This document shows positions 1 to 10,043 of a stretch of DNA of 64,000 bases, piece by piece; the first letter of the stretch is position 1; each line of letters begins with the position of its first letter. Source of the stretch: Aphanomyces cochlioides (taxonomy: Eukaryota; Oomycota; Saprolegniomycetes; Saprolegniales; Verrucalvaceae); NCBI GenBank assembly GCA_019828595.1, contig JAHQRK010000005.1, positions 1,674,001 to 1,738,000 of the forward strand. Direction: 5' to 3'. Below the pieces are notes generated by a model. That model was not told the origin of the DNA. It was given only the letters and a program-made list of their open reading frames with translations, and did no database searches. Made by a program: the position numbers and the translations under genes.

Positions 1-103
1 TGTAGTCTTTTGTGACGGTGTGGATGAAGTTGAGCTGTGATGGTGTAAAATTGTATGGTCGGTGGTATGTTGATGTATGATGTAAATGACACGAAGCTGG
101 TAC
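1..103 (+). repeat. ~100-bp direct repeat, left copy
   Basis: The first 103 bases recur at 4101-4206 in the same orientation, with a 3-base insertion and a few substitutions. The repeat may extend left beyond the window. The two copies bracket about 4 kb of nested transposons. After the shared block the left copy runs into a sequence with a tRNA-like B-box, while the right copy runs into unrelated sequence. It could be a remnant of a long terminal repeat, a segmental duplication or a dispersed repeat hit twice; no coding capacity is seen. Confidence 0.8.
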
Positions 104-953
104 GGCTCGTCGTGTTGTGCACCGTATTGGTGAGGTCCAGGGTTCAATCCCAGCCAAGTGCTATGATACAGTGTCCCAGCCAAGTGCTATGATAAAGTTA
201 CAGTGTAAACGTATCCATCCCAAAGATACATCCATCCCCCCTGAGGATGAAACCCACTGGAATGAGCGCTTTCTTTTTCCGTCTTCTCCATTTGGCGTAC
301 CGTTCCGAGACAGAAGAGACCTCTTTGCTTTTTGCACACATGAAAGAGTCAACCCTACTTTTGAAGCGTCCTTCTCCAGTTCATCACGCAGATGGAGATT
401 TTTGACCACACAGTCGACAATCTCAATTCCACAGCCAACACAACATTCGTATAGATCTTCGATGTAGCACAATGACTCACGCTTGCTGGGGATAGCATAC
501 ATGCTTGTGTAATTGGACGAGCACGACGAATGCATGACGCATGAGGTACTCTTGATACATGTTGCTGCAAAGAGTCATATCATCGTAAGAGCCACAAATT
601 TCTACAATGCCAGTGTGATCGCACTAGCTATCCAACTCGTCTATCAAGATATGATGTGGGGATTGTGTGCTTGAAAGCATTTTTCTCTTTGAAACGCCGA
701 AGCGGAGACCGACTTGTGATCCTGAAAGACGATAGCTATCTCGTTTGATGGCAGAGCATGCTCACCTTCAAGAACCTTCCTCTCTTGGTATGATATTCGG
801 ATTGGAAATCCTTCAAAGACAATGAATCGAGACTTGAGTGAGTCCATGGAGTAGAAAGTCCACTCCAAGTCCAAGAAATCTTCAGATCCTACGACCGAAA
901 CCGATGCAGGAGTTGCATTTTCTTGATGAGGACAATAAAAGGTTGAGATAGCC
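104..953. other. Unassigned region with B-box-like motif and two short minus-strand ORFs
   Basis: No recognisable gene. A pol III B-box-like string (GGGTTCAATCCC, near 140-151) overlaps a 21-bp direct repeat (148-168 and 174-194, period 26), suggesting a tRNA-derived SINE head. Two minus-strand frames start with ATG: 535-161 (124 codons; Cys-rich middle with ECCVGCG, then a Lys/Arg stretch) and 970-644 (108 codons). Neither matches a family I know. The second starts inside the inverted repeat of the neighbouring transposon, which argues against an intact gene. I would not name either as a gene. Confidence 0.4.
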
Positions 954-1024
954 CAGTGGGAAGAATCCATTACAGGTCAATTTGTGGTCAGGTCATATGT
1001 CTGGTCAAGAGAGTTTTTTTGGCC

Positions 1025-1068
1025 AGGTCACGTGTAGGTCACACTCAGGTCACGTCCGGGTCACACAT
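1025..1068 (+). repeat. Four tandem 11-bp AGGTCA units
   Basis: Four consecutive 11-mers begin at 1025, 1036, 1047 and 1058; three start AGGTCAC and the last GGGTCAC, each with a variable 4-base tail. They lie in the left subterminal region of the surrounding transposon, and matching AGGTCA copies occur in inverted orientation near 3390-3465. A transposase-binding array is the simplest reading. Confidence 0.75.
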
Positions 1069-1799
1069 TTTCCATGTGTTATTCATGAGGTCACATATTA
1101 GGGTGAGAAAATCACAATATAGTGGTGGGCATTTGTATTTTAACTTCCATTTTGGCAGAGATCAAGCTCCCATAGTCTAATTTTGCAGTTGATAATCGTG
1201 CTGAACTCTCAAAGACATCTACGCCGGTGGTCAAACATAAAATTGGCGATGTCCATACTTCGATTATCGCAGCACCATGCTTTAGCATCGCATTTTGATT
1301 TGTATATCGTAGTCATCAAGATGAGCCGCCATTAGGCACGTCTCTTATTGTGCTTCATTCTTACTCTCAAGTAGGCTATCAAGGTTGTCTGGAAGAAAAG
1401 TAAATAAATCTACGTGAGTCCCAGTCTTTCACGTTATGAAGCGTACATTTGTATAGCTCCTCCCCAAGAGCACATTCAGGGTGTCTGTTTACTTGTGAGT
1501 TACTCAAGAAGAGCTGAAATTCTGCTTCGTGAGAAGAGAGATCTTACACAAGAACTTCAGGGTAAGACTTAATCTGCCTTCAAAACTATATATGTCCTCG
1601 ACAAGCTTGGTCCTACTTGACTGCTGCCTCGAGGCTACATTGCAGACTTTATTGTTTGGCTAAACTTGACAAAGTAATCTAAGTAGATGATTGATATGTT
1701 TGTTTGCTTTTAATGGACCTTTAGAGCATCTCCACCAGTAGGGTAAAAGTTAAAAGCCAAATTGTCGGTTTAGCTTGGATTTCCATTTGGATTTTCACA

Positions 1800-2168
1800 C
1801 TAGAGATGGGCATAAATCCACTTGGACGGGTTCCAAATCCCAATTTCCCAATAAAAATATTTAGCCAATAAAATTACATAACCCAGTGTTGCCTCAAAGC
1901 CATGGACAAGGAGGGTTTCACGCGATATAAGCGTGAACCGACTTTGCAAACTGTAGACCGATCGGTCCTCAAATTCCCCTCCTTCAACCCTACGCATAAT
2001 GGTCTCGTCTTTATCAAAAGTCTCTTTCACTCGGCTCCAAAAACGATCCGACGTCTGATTGATTCCGATCGATGCATCATTCGAGACGCGGATCCACACC
2101 TTTGCAATCGCTTGGTCCTCAGCAGGATCATAGTTCGACCCGCTTTTCGTTTTACCCTTGTCGGTCAT
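1800..2168 (-). pseudogene. Myb/SANT-like ORF relic of a Harbinger element
   Basis: About 122 codons from the ATG at 2168. After a short Lys-rich leader, a tryptophan-spaced segment (EDQAIAKVWIRVSND, QTSDRFWSRVKETF, then RSVYSLQSRFTLI) resembles the Myb/SANT-like DNA-binding protein that PIF/Harbinger elements encode beside their transposase, where the conserved order is an acidic start, W, 'vS.D...G.dQ', 'FW.ri' and 'R...SLq.Rw..I'. The C-terminal half of that protein and the DDE transposase are missing. Sitting between GAGCATCTCC inverted ends supports the assignment. Probably a remnant; no start-site or promoter evidence. Confidence 0.55.
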
Positions 2169-2429
2169 ATCACGACCAGGCGAGTAACTGAATGACACTG
2201 CAACTTTCAAGAGTTTGTGAGCGCGAATGTACTAGTATCTGTGTTCGTTGTCGCGCGTGCCAATTTCACATTTCTGGTTTGGGTTCGGATTATTTCCCAA
2301 TTGAACCTCGTTTCACGATGGCTATATCCAAGCCAGATTTGACATAGGTTTACACTTCTGGCCAAATTTGACATGGGTTTAGCCATCCTGGTGCAGAATT
2401 CTGAAGTGGAAATTGAGCATATGCCCTAA

Positions 2430-2734
2430 GAGCATGCCCAACGCTACAACACTATTCCATCACGCTAAATCCAATCTAGCGTGCGTTACTCACTCAAATT
2501 TGGCATGATTGCTTGAGCAAGCCCAACGGTCATATCCTCTACGATTCGGGACTATATGGCATCGACCACGCCAGACGCTATTCACCACGCCAAATCTAGT
2601 GGAAATTCTAGCGTGCACGCTAGAATTTCGTTACACGCTATTTTTAGCGTGACACCGTTGGGCTTGAATTTGCCACGCTAGAACGCTAAATTCTATTTGG
2701 TTAGCGGGTTAGCGTGGCCGCATTGGGCATGCTC
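2430..2734. mobile_element. 305-bp MITE with TAA target duplication
   Basis: The ends GAGCATGCCCAA (2430-2441) and TTGGGCATGCTC (2723-2734) are perfect inverted repeats flanked by TAA at 2427-2429 and 2735-2737, the 3-bp signature of PIF/Harbinger MITEs. The interior is rich in repeats of the string CACGCTA/TAGCGTG and contains a near-perfect hairpin around CTAGCGTGCACGCTAG (near 2609-2624). It is inserted inside the larger Harbinger-type element. Confidence 0.8.
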
Positions 2735-2752
2735 TAAGTGGTGGAGATGCTC

Positions 2753-4100
2753 GTTGACCCGAGAGGAATCGCAAGACATATCAAACAGAGCGAACGACGT
2801 TTATAATTATCGGTTGGAGGATGTATGTAGATGCGTTTAAGTTCACCATCATTGAGTGATTTGAAATGCAACAGCATTCAGAAGCTTTGCATTTTCGGGG
2901 CATGCGTTTTCCAATCCAGCGTGCATGGCTTGACGCGCGTTGTGAGTTTAAGGGTGTGTTTTGTCCGTGTTTTAGAGAGCAATAGCTCAAAGGAAAGCCC
3001 TTCTCTTTCGACGCCTAATCAAAACTGAATTTAGTTTACACCACCATTTCTGTGCTCCTTGCTTGCGTGCTTCTCATTTGCAGCATTGAACTGCTGGTAG
3101 ATGGTACGAGTTGTTGTGACCACCGTCGGTCATTCTCTAAAAGCATTGTTTCACTCAACGATTCCGAGCCATGGATAATGTAATATGCTGTGGCTACACC
3201 AGATTCACTGCTAGAAGTGGTTGGCTTAGTGCCAAACGCGCAGAGCATGCTATCAGCGCATTTCTCACTGTCTCGTTTTCCAGATAATATACTCTGGAAA
3301 GTCCAAGAAAGTCTCCTACATGTCTGCGGGAAGTGTCGATGAGCCGTCAGTCTCTTTGTGCAAGCTCCTTTGGAAGATGTGACCTATATTTGGTGAGAGT
3401 ATTGTGACTGCCCAGATCGCGTGTAGATCAAGGAGAGGTGTGACCTGACCCGGTGATGACCTGTTTTTTACCATACTGCCCAGTGTTTGTATCGACTGAA
3501 TGGAAGAACTGGATTTACATTGTGTTAATAGCGAGATTTCGAAAGTTATTCCATTCCCGCTACAGTATAAATACCTCTTAAAATTGATTTTTCTACGGAA
3601 AGACTCTTAAACATTATAAGTATCCCATAGAATTGGCTGATTATACGGGAGAAATTCCATTCCCATAAAAATTATAGTGAATGGGAACGGGAAAGTGCGA
3701 GTTTCGAAATTGTGAAAGCTTCCATGCAATACAGTGTGTCCCCCCAGTACTTGTCAAACATGGTCCTTCCGGTCCATCGCAACTCCAGCTTCACTGGGAC
3801 TGAAAGTTGAATGGATCCCATGAGGTGGTTGAATCTTCCAGAGCAACATGGGATGAAGTTCGAGCGACACGCATGAGAGTGTTTCTGTTTGGTACAAGAC
3901 ACCAACACAGCACCGCGAATGAGAGATGGCATTCCGAGTGTGAACTGGGTTGCATTTTGCAATCCGAATCGTTTGACTCGACTGCATTCCGACACATCGT
4001 CTGTGTTTCTGTGGCAAGTCGGTTGAGGCCACCAATTTTGTTTGTTTTGACATTGATGCACCTTGTAGAAGTATGTCGCGTCGGCAAAAGTGGTCAAGTG
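2753..4100. other. No recognisable gene; right arm of the AGGTCA element, then unassigned DNA
   Basis: From 2753 to 3485 lies the right part of the AGGTCA-rich transposon, without a supported ORF. From 3486 to 4100 the sequence starts AT-rich and repetitive (ATTCCATTC and GAATGGGAA blocks near 3550-3690) and then becomes balanced. Between 3672 and 4115 four frames on both strands are open together for about 100 codons. That usually reflects composition or a decayed element rather than a gene, and no family motif is visible. Confidence 0.45.
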
Positions 4101-4206
4101 TGTCGTATTTTGTGACGGTGTGGATGAAGTTGAGCTGTGATGGTGTAAAATTGTATGGTGGTCGGTGGTATGTTGATGTATGATGTGAATGACACGAAGC
4201 TGGTAC
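4101..4206 (+). repeat. ~100-bp direct repeat, right copy
   Basis: Second copy of the block at 1-103, same orientation, with a GGT insertion in the GGTGGTCGGTGG stretch. It continues into sequence absent after the left copy. From 4207 to about 4700 I see no gene: the DNA is AT-rich with stops in all frames. Confidence 0.8.
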
Positions 4207-4700
4207 TACGATTGTAGTTCGATCCGAACTAGCGTCCTCGGACTCTCGTCCTTTCCATGTTAGATGTTTAGACTTCTTAGATAGCTGTGTATCTCACTTC
4301 TCAATCTGCACGGTCTACCTCCTAACTCAGTTAATCTAATCAATCAACGTAGCCTTTGCCTCTTCCTATCCTGGTGTAATGTCCTTGACTAAAGTTGGGA
4401 ATAATCTGTTCCTGTGACCTTCAATTCATTTTGTGCATACTCGCTATCACCTCAACGGTCACATGGGTGAATGAGATAACTGCAATGTGGAATGGAGTAG
4501 ATGAAATCGAGTTTAATGTGCCTGTCGCTTGATGCACAAGCACCTCTCTTGCCACGAATGCGTCGATTGAAGGCACATTCGTCCGATGACCGTTTCAATT
4601 GGATCACCAGCATTTAGAAGTACCGTTTAACTTCATTGGGATTACATCACCGTTTCAGTTGACAAGAAGTCAGTCATCTTGTGAAGAAACGTTATGAGCA

Positions 4701-4985
4701 TACCCGGTCTGTGAATCATGATTCAATCTTGATTCTCCCATGCAAAACCTTGTTGGGTCATCCACGGGATTTACAAGCATTCTTGAGAATCCACATTCAC
4801 TCTCGGAATCTACCCCATAGAGGTAGAGTCAAAATATCATGATTATCCCACCAAAGTGGATTGTCCCAATGTTCCTTGAGGAACGGAAGGAAATTTCGCA
4901 AATATACATATGGTTTGTAGTCGTTTTCTATTGGATAAAATCAACTTTGGATCATGATTCCAAGCCAAACCGAACACACCCCTTA
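4701..4985. mobile_element. Probable MITE with GAATCATGATTC ends
   Basis: The left end (CGGTCTGTGAATCATGATTC, 4705-4724) and the right end (GGATCATGATTCCAAGCC, 4949-4966, followed by AAACCGAACACACCCC) are related inverted repeats. A diverged partial copy of the left end occurs at 16605-16690. A CGGTTT-type terminus next to the palindromic ATCATGAT core on both sides suggests a small non-autonomous DNA element. Limits and target duplication are not clear. Confidence 0.45.
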
Positions 4986-4992
4986 GCGAATA

Positions 4993-6832
4993 CTACTCTG
5001 GTCCACAAGAATTGCACCATTTGTGTTTGGATTGGCGGGATTTTTCTAAAAATACAGATATGATAAATGTGATTGGTGCGCTGAAAAGCGCAAGATCTGC
5101 TCTTTAATTGGTTGTATTTTGATAGTGCAAATTCGTTCTCTGGCGCGAAAAATGAGCCGCCAAAGTTGTCGACTCACTTGTGCCATGGTCTCTTTTTTTC
5201 GCCAGAGCTTTAGTGCTAAATTTTACGGCTAACCGACAAGTGCAGTGGTTCCTCTTGCTTCTGGACATGTCGTGCTCACCTTGGAATGAGACACAACCAT
5301 CCACTGAGCGCGTAAGCCTGGCAAGAAACCTCTCGCCAGTGGAGAGACGCCAAGCCTACGAAATGCTCTTGAGAGCAACGGTGAGCAACAAGCTGCCGTA
5401 CGGAACCATAAAGGAAGTTGCCCATCGTATGCAATGCCACCGCACAACAATATATCGCCTGTGGACGCGTGCGCAGCACTCATTCAGTCGGGGTGATCCA
5501 GAGATCGACGTTCTCGCCAAAATGCACGGTATGACCTCTTAAAATCAATATTTATACCAAAATTATTCATTGCCAAAGATATTAATTCTCACAAGTACGA
5601 TATTTTAGGTAATTGAGGCAAGCAAAGACGACGCTCACCAGAAGCCATTGAAGCAGCAATCAAGTCTGTTGATCACGAAGACAGACAAAACCTGCGCTCT
5701 CTGTCCGCCCAAAGCGGCGTTCCGAAAACAACAATCCTGCGACACATGAAGGAATCCAAAAAGCTCAAGGCACGCTCGAGTTATGTCAAGCCCATGCTAA
5801 CCGCGACGAACAAGATTCAACGCCTCCAATTTGCATTGAAGTTTCTTCGACCTTCGCCGAAGGGAACCATTTCTTTGACAACATGTACGATCGCGTACAT
5901 CTCGACGAGAAATGGTTCTTCTTGACAAAGGTCAAGAAAACTTTTTATGTGTATGACGATGAAGAGCTGGCTTTGCGCGCTACAAAGTCCAAAGGGTTCA
6001 TCACGAAAGTGATGTTTCTTGCGGCCGTCGCGCGTCCACGTCACGACCCACACACCAAGCGCTTGTTCGATGGGAAGCTGGGCATTTGGCCCTTCGTACA
6101 ACGTTTGCCAGCGGCCCGGAACAGCAAAAATCGGCCTCGAGGAACAATGATTACGACCACCGTCAATGTGGATTCTGCGGCATATGTTGACTCTGTTGTC
6201 AAGAATGTCCTGCCAGCCATCAAGACCAAGTTCCCACGAGGTTGTCTCCAACGTGGCGTGCTATTACAGCACGACAACGCGAGCCCCCACAAGCGTTTGA
6301 CAACTGCATTTTTGCGTGCTAATGGGTTTGATTTCGCCGAGATTGAAACTCAGCCACCAAACAGCCCAGATTTCAATGTGTTAGATTTAGGCTTTTTAAC
6401 GCTATTCAATGTCTGCAGCATCAAAAGAGAACTCGGTCAATTGACGAGTTAATTGATGCTGTACAAGAAGCTTTCTTTGAGTTGCCAGTGATTACACTGG
6501 CTAAAACCTTTATAACCTTGCAAAAGGTTATGGAGTGTTCAATGGAAGTCGGTGGTGGCAATAACTACAAGCTGCCACACATGAAAAATGATGCTGTGAT
6601 CCATGACCTCTCAACTTATAATGTTGATTGTAGTCCAGCCATCTACAGGAATGCTATCGACCACCTGAATTCCCTAGATCAAGTTGATGTAATATAAATG
6701 TCAATTTAAATTTTATTTTCCCGGGTCGATATTCAGTTTTGAGGTTGCATACAAAACTCCATATAAATATTGACATGTTCATATACATTAATCAAGTATA
6801 AATAATGTTGCAATTCTTGTGGACCAGAGTAG
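4993..6832 (+). mobile_element. Mariner-type DNA transposon with TA duplication
   Basis: The left end CTACTCTGGTCCACAAGAAT (4993-5012) is exactly inverted at 6813-6832. The match continues inward for a few more bases (TTGCA) and then decays. Both ends are flanked by TA (4991-4992 and 6833-6834), the invariant target of Tc1/mariner elements. The 1,840-bp element carries one transposase gene in the plus direction. It is inserted just downstream of the MITE at 4701-4985. Confidence 0.9.
5267..6697 (+). pseudogene. Mariner-type DDD/E transposase, intron-split and decayed
   Basis: The N-terminal part (ATG 5267) has a helix-turn-helix (EVAHRMQCHRTTIYRLWTRA). A GT...AG intron at 5529-5608 (80 bp) restores the reading into QRRRSPEAIEAAIKSV and a second HTH (SAQSGVPKTTILRHMK). 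The catalytic domain follows: VHLDEKWF (first Asp, near 5900), LLQHDNASPHK (second Asp, near 6270), QPPNSPDFNVLDLGF (third acidic position, near 6350-6390) and the tail VGGGNNYKLPHM (near 6550-6590). Damage: an in-frame TGA just after the intron (5614-5616), a frameshift between about 5820 and 5883, and another near 6390-6400. All catalytic motifs survive, so decay is recent. A GTG at 5180 would extend the frame, but ATG 5267 fits the family better. Confidence 0.88.
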
Positions 6833-6834
6833 TA

Positions 6835-7287
6835 TTAGTTGCGACTCTGCTCTGTTTTGACTACTGTTCTGGAACAATAGTCCTGCGTCCCTCTGCGCAG
6901 ATTACTTATGCCCATCCTATCAAACAACTCACGTACATCCTCCCATTGTGCAGATTGGTCGAACCAACGAGTGGTCCCAGTCCAGGATGTGCCTCTACGG
7001 CAGTAGGATAGTCAGTTTGGAATTAGCCATGAAGTAATCAAATCGTGTCAAACTCACCTCCCGCACAGTGCTCCCGGAAGTCGGAACAACTACTTAGAAT
7101 CATCTAGAGCGTGTTCCATTTTTGCATGATTTTTATGATTCTGAACCGAAAAGTGGATAATCGCGTTTTTATGCACAAATATCATGGGGCAATCGACCAT
7201 TCCCTCCATTTTTGCATGATTTTTATGATTCTGAACCGAAAAGTGGATAATCGAACACGAGAGGATTCTGATTGTTGATTCCCAATA
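6835..7287. other. Gene-free spacer with a 49-bp direct repeat
   Basis: No supported gene. Positions 7115-7163 and 7205-7253 are identical 49-bp direct repeats (start TCCATTTTTGCATGATTTTT), 41 bp apart, just outside the left end of the MULE. The repeat contains TTTTTATGATTCTGAACCG and has no coding value. Confidence 0.7.
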
Positions 7288-7606
7288 CGTAATTCTGATT
7301 GGATATAATACTTGACCAATCAAAAGCTAATATAATGTAAATAGTGTAAGTTGATGCCTTGACCTCCTTGTCAATCTCACGGCATCAACGCCGACAAAAG
7401 CGCCGACAACCAGCGGTCATTCCAACGCTCATATTAGCGTTGCTTTAACCGCTATATACAGCGCTATAGGCAGCGCTCAAATGAGCGCTGCTACCAGCGT
7501 CGAAATAAGCGCAAACGTTAGCGCTACAAGTAGCGCTTCACACAACGTAGAAAGTAGCGCTAACATTTGCGCAGAAAGTAGCGCAGAAAGCAGCGGTTCA
7601 TGGTCT
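7288..7606 (+). repeat. Left terminal inverted repeat with 12-bp CpG-phased array
   Basis: The outer ~125 bp are ordinary unique sequence. From 7414 to 7595 a CpG occurs at every twelfth base without exception (7414, 7426, 7438 and so on to 7594; sixteen sites), usually as AGCGCT, AACGCT, AGCGTT or ACCGCT, with six to eight variable bases between cores. Two earlier CpGs (7389, 7401) are one base out of phase. The spacer bases are not repeated, so this is not a simple tandem repeat. Confidence 0.95.
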
Positions 7607-7843
7607 AGTTGGTGAATATTCAGAGTACGATGTGTCAAACGAAAATGACGGATGAAGAGAGGTTTAGATGGCTAGCCATTAAGAGCGCCAGGCGAACACA
7701 AGGTGCCGTCGAGCAAACGACAGATTCCAACATCCGGATATTGTATTCAGATAATGTGCTATTAATAATTCTCCTTTTTATTTACGAAATGTGTGGAACT
7801 TAAAAAGTTTGAATAAAATATAGTTATCGTATCATTCAGCAAA

Positions 7844-8524
7844 ATGACCGGCGAAAGGAACGTCATGAAGAAACCACAAGCCGTGCGATGCAATGTGATG
7901 CAGTGTGAGGCCCTTCTCACTGTGGGGCACTATCCAACCCACTATCGTGCCTTTCACAGTGAGCAGGGACCTTGGAAGAAATCGATGCATGAAGATGGTC
8001 TAGTTTACTCCGTTCTTGACGGTAAAGTTGACAAACATATCGTTGCCTCATTCAGCTGCGTAGAAGACGATCTTGTTCACTTTGAGTCAATTACAGACTC
8101 GGAAAGAAAATTGTACAACTTGGAGAAGCGTTTGTCATTTAAACAACGCTCGAAAAGGTGAACGGATTCTCTTTCCGAGTCTCATCAAGACAGTAGTGAG
8201 ATCCATGAGCTGCGCGAGCTTGTTCATGAGCTTACCTAGCGTATGGACGCTGTCGAAACCAGGTTAACATCAATATTGACCTCGTATTTTAGTCAAGATG
8301 TACTACACGACGTGAGCCTTAGCCCCTTCGAAGAATCCCAACATGCCATGAGCCGAAAAATTGTACTAAGCGAACAAGTGGAAAGCACCATTACCGAAAA
8401 CGATGCAAATGTCGCCCGCACTATAGGCAACCCACGTTCCAAGCACAAAGCCACCCTAGCTTCAATCGTCTCGGCTCCTCCAAAACCACAAAAGAAGCGA
8501 GGTAGAAAAAGGAGTTTATTCTAA
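7844..8524 (+). pseudogene. Zinc-finger/coiled-coil/basic-tail protein, two in-frame stops
   Basis: One reading frame of 227 codons runs from the ATG at 7844 to the stop at 8522-8524, broken only by TGA at 8159-8161 and TAG at 8237-8239. Both stops are explicable as C-to-T changes (from CGA and CAG). Residues ~13-38 form a C2H2-like finger (C-x4-C-x11-H-x4-H, CNVMQCEALLTVGHYPTHYR). A charged heptad-rich stretch (SERKLYNLEKRL, then HELRELVHELT, then RMDAVETRLTSIL) predicts a coiled coil. The C-terminus PKPQKKRGRKRSLF resembles an AT-hook/NLS. It lies inside the MULE and is divergent to the transposase, so an accessory DNA-binding role is plausible. I recognise no named family. A spliced form using GT 8158/AG 8239 would go out of frame. 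Confidence 0.6.
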
Positions 8525-8922
8525 GCCAAAAATATTTTTTTCATTTTTCCAATGAATGCACATTATTTATTTGAGACTTGAAATTAAGAGTAGTATTAAG
8601 CTAAATTTCTGCAGTAGTTGAGACTTTAAATTCAGGGTTGGATTAAGCTAAATTTCTGCCGTCTCATTCGTTCGAAGACTCTTATTGAAGTCTCTATTCA
8701 TTCTTGGCCTTTTTCGTCGTCTGTCGATCTTCTCCGCATTTAACATAAAGTTCTCAACTGGTTGGAGTAGGTGTTTTATCTCCTTGAGGATGTCGCTGTT
8801 AGTGTTTTGTTGTGCACAAAAATGTTTCACTTTTGAGCAGGTATTGAGAATATGAGATGATAAATCTGCAACAGTTCTCAAATGCCTGCAATCTTGATGC
8901 TCGTCATAAGGAAAGGATCCAT

Positions 8923-9116
8923 CGTCAGGACCATCGGTGATCTCAGCGGTGATATCATCGGTGATCTCACCGTTGGATTCAACTGTTTTATGAGTGCTTT
9001 TGCCACCGTTGGTATCAGCGCTGATCTCACCGCCTAAACCACCGTTAGTATCACAGGTGATACCGCCGCCTGAATCACCGGAACGATAAGCGGGGGTACC
9101 AACGCTAGAAATGCCG
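8923..9116. repeat. Internal 12-bp CpG-phased array 1
   Basis: Seventeen positions spaced 12 bp from 8923 to 9115; fourteen carry CpG. One of the exceptions is TG (8995), as expected from CpG decay; the others are 8983 and 9055. The unit resembles GATCTCACCGTT with cores ACCGGT, ACCGTT, AGCGCT. Read on the minus strand in the transposase C-terminal frame it gives an acidic four-residue pattern (EITDDITAEITDG). Confidence 0.9.
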
Positions 9117-10043
9117 CTGTCTTCACTAAAAATGACAAGTTTTGTCGTTTCTTCCCGCAGCATGTCCTTCTTTGTTTTTAGAAAAATCCACAAAGGTTGG
9201 CAGTATCTGCGAACCTTGAACGGAGGAGCGAGGAACTATGTGACGTTAGTTAAATTCTGCTTTTCGTATTACCGGGTTTTGTTCCTTTTCTTGGGTAAGA
9301 TGGAAAATATGTACTAAATGTTTGCACAGGAAAAATTCGCTGTACTCAAACGCAGGCCAAGGGCAGCTCGACGGGATCAATGACGATTTATACAAATTTG
9401 CTCTGATATCTCCAACCAATATTTTGACTGCGCATTCTTTCCATACACGGTTGAAATATTTCTCCCAGTAGGCTGGGAATGACGGCGCGACATACTTCCC
9501 GCAAAGTCAAGTTTGTCGGTAAACCACGATTGAACTTGTCCACTCAACAAATATGCTGCGAAATTTAGACGTGGTCGGTAAACTTCCTGGCTATGGAATG
9601 CCAAATGTCAACCATCAATAAAATTACTGGTAAAATCTACCTTAAAAAATCGGTATTTGAGCAGAGAAAAATGTGACTCCGCGAGCATTGTTGTACGAAA
9701 CTCAGACAAAAATTCGGGACTAGAGATGACCTCGCCCACATTGACCATCTTACTGGATTGTACCAGTGATTGTACAAGTACACCCAAACAAAGTCCAAAC
9801 AGTGAGTTCTGTAATAGTTATACATTTCGCCAAGTGACTGTGCATATATGTGAGAGGATATCTAAAGAATGAGTGTTATTGTATATAACGAACGACTAAA
9901 TACCTCAGAGTGTGTCAAAGGGTGGAGTTTAAAATGAGACTTCATTATTGTAAGGATTTTTTCAACATGCTCCTTCCCACCAAATAACGGGGCGAATCTG
10001 GTTTCAAGGATATTGGTGGTGTTATTCACATTGTCTGAATCAA

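Larger units (their letters stand above)
1724..2752. mobile_element. PIF/Harbinger-like non-autonomous element
   Basis: The left end GAGCATCTCCACC (1724-1736) is matched by its exact reverse complement at 2740-2752. GAGCATCTCCA-type ends are characteristic of PIF/Harbinger and Tourist-type elements, which duplicate a TTA/TAA triplet. Here TTA precedes the left end but GTT follows the right one, so the target duplication is not intact. The element encloses a Myb/SANT-like ORF relic on the minus strand and was itself invaded near its right end by a 305-bp MITE. Confidence 0.65.
954..3485. mobile_element. Candidate DNA transposon with AGGTCA-rich inverted ends
   Basis: The two ends are inverted and diverged versions of each other. 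The left end starts CAGTGGGAAGAATCC and the right end, read inward on the minus strand, starts CACTGGGCAGTATGG. Each is followed by AGGTCA, six variable bases and GGTCAGGTCA at the same spacing (left near 975-1000, right near 3440-3465). Further AGGTCACAT-type copies lie deeper in both arms. Short subterminal repeats of this kind are typical of hAT- and CACTA-type transposase-binding regions. I found no transposase and no clear target duplication, so superfamily and exact limits are uncertain. The interior holds the nested elements at 1724-2752. Confidence 0.5.

Noticed and set aside
3672..4115. Protein-coding gene on either strand
   Set aside because: Four overlapping frames on both strands are open with no recognisable motif, more likely composition or decay.
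7414..7595. CRISPR-like or simple tandem repeat array
   Set aside because: Only two to six bases per 12 are conserved and there are no repeats of 20-40 bp with unique spacers; the context is a eukaryotic transposon.
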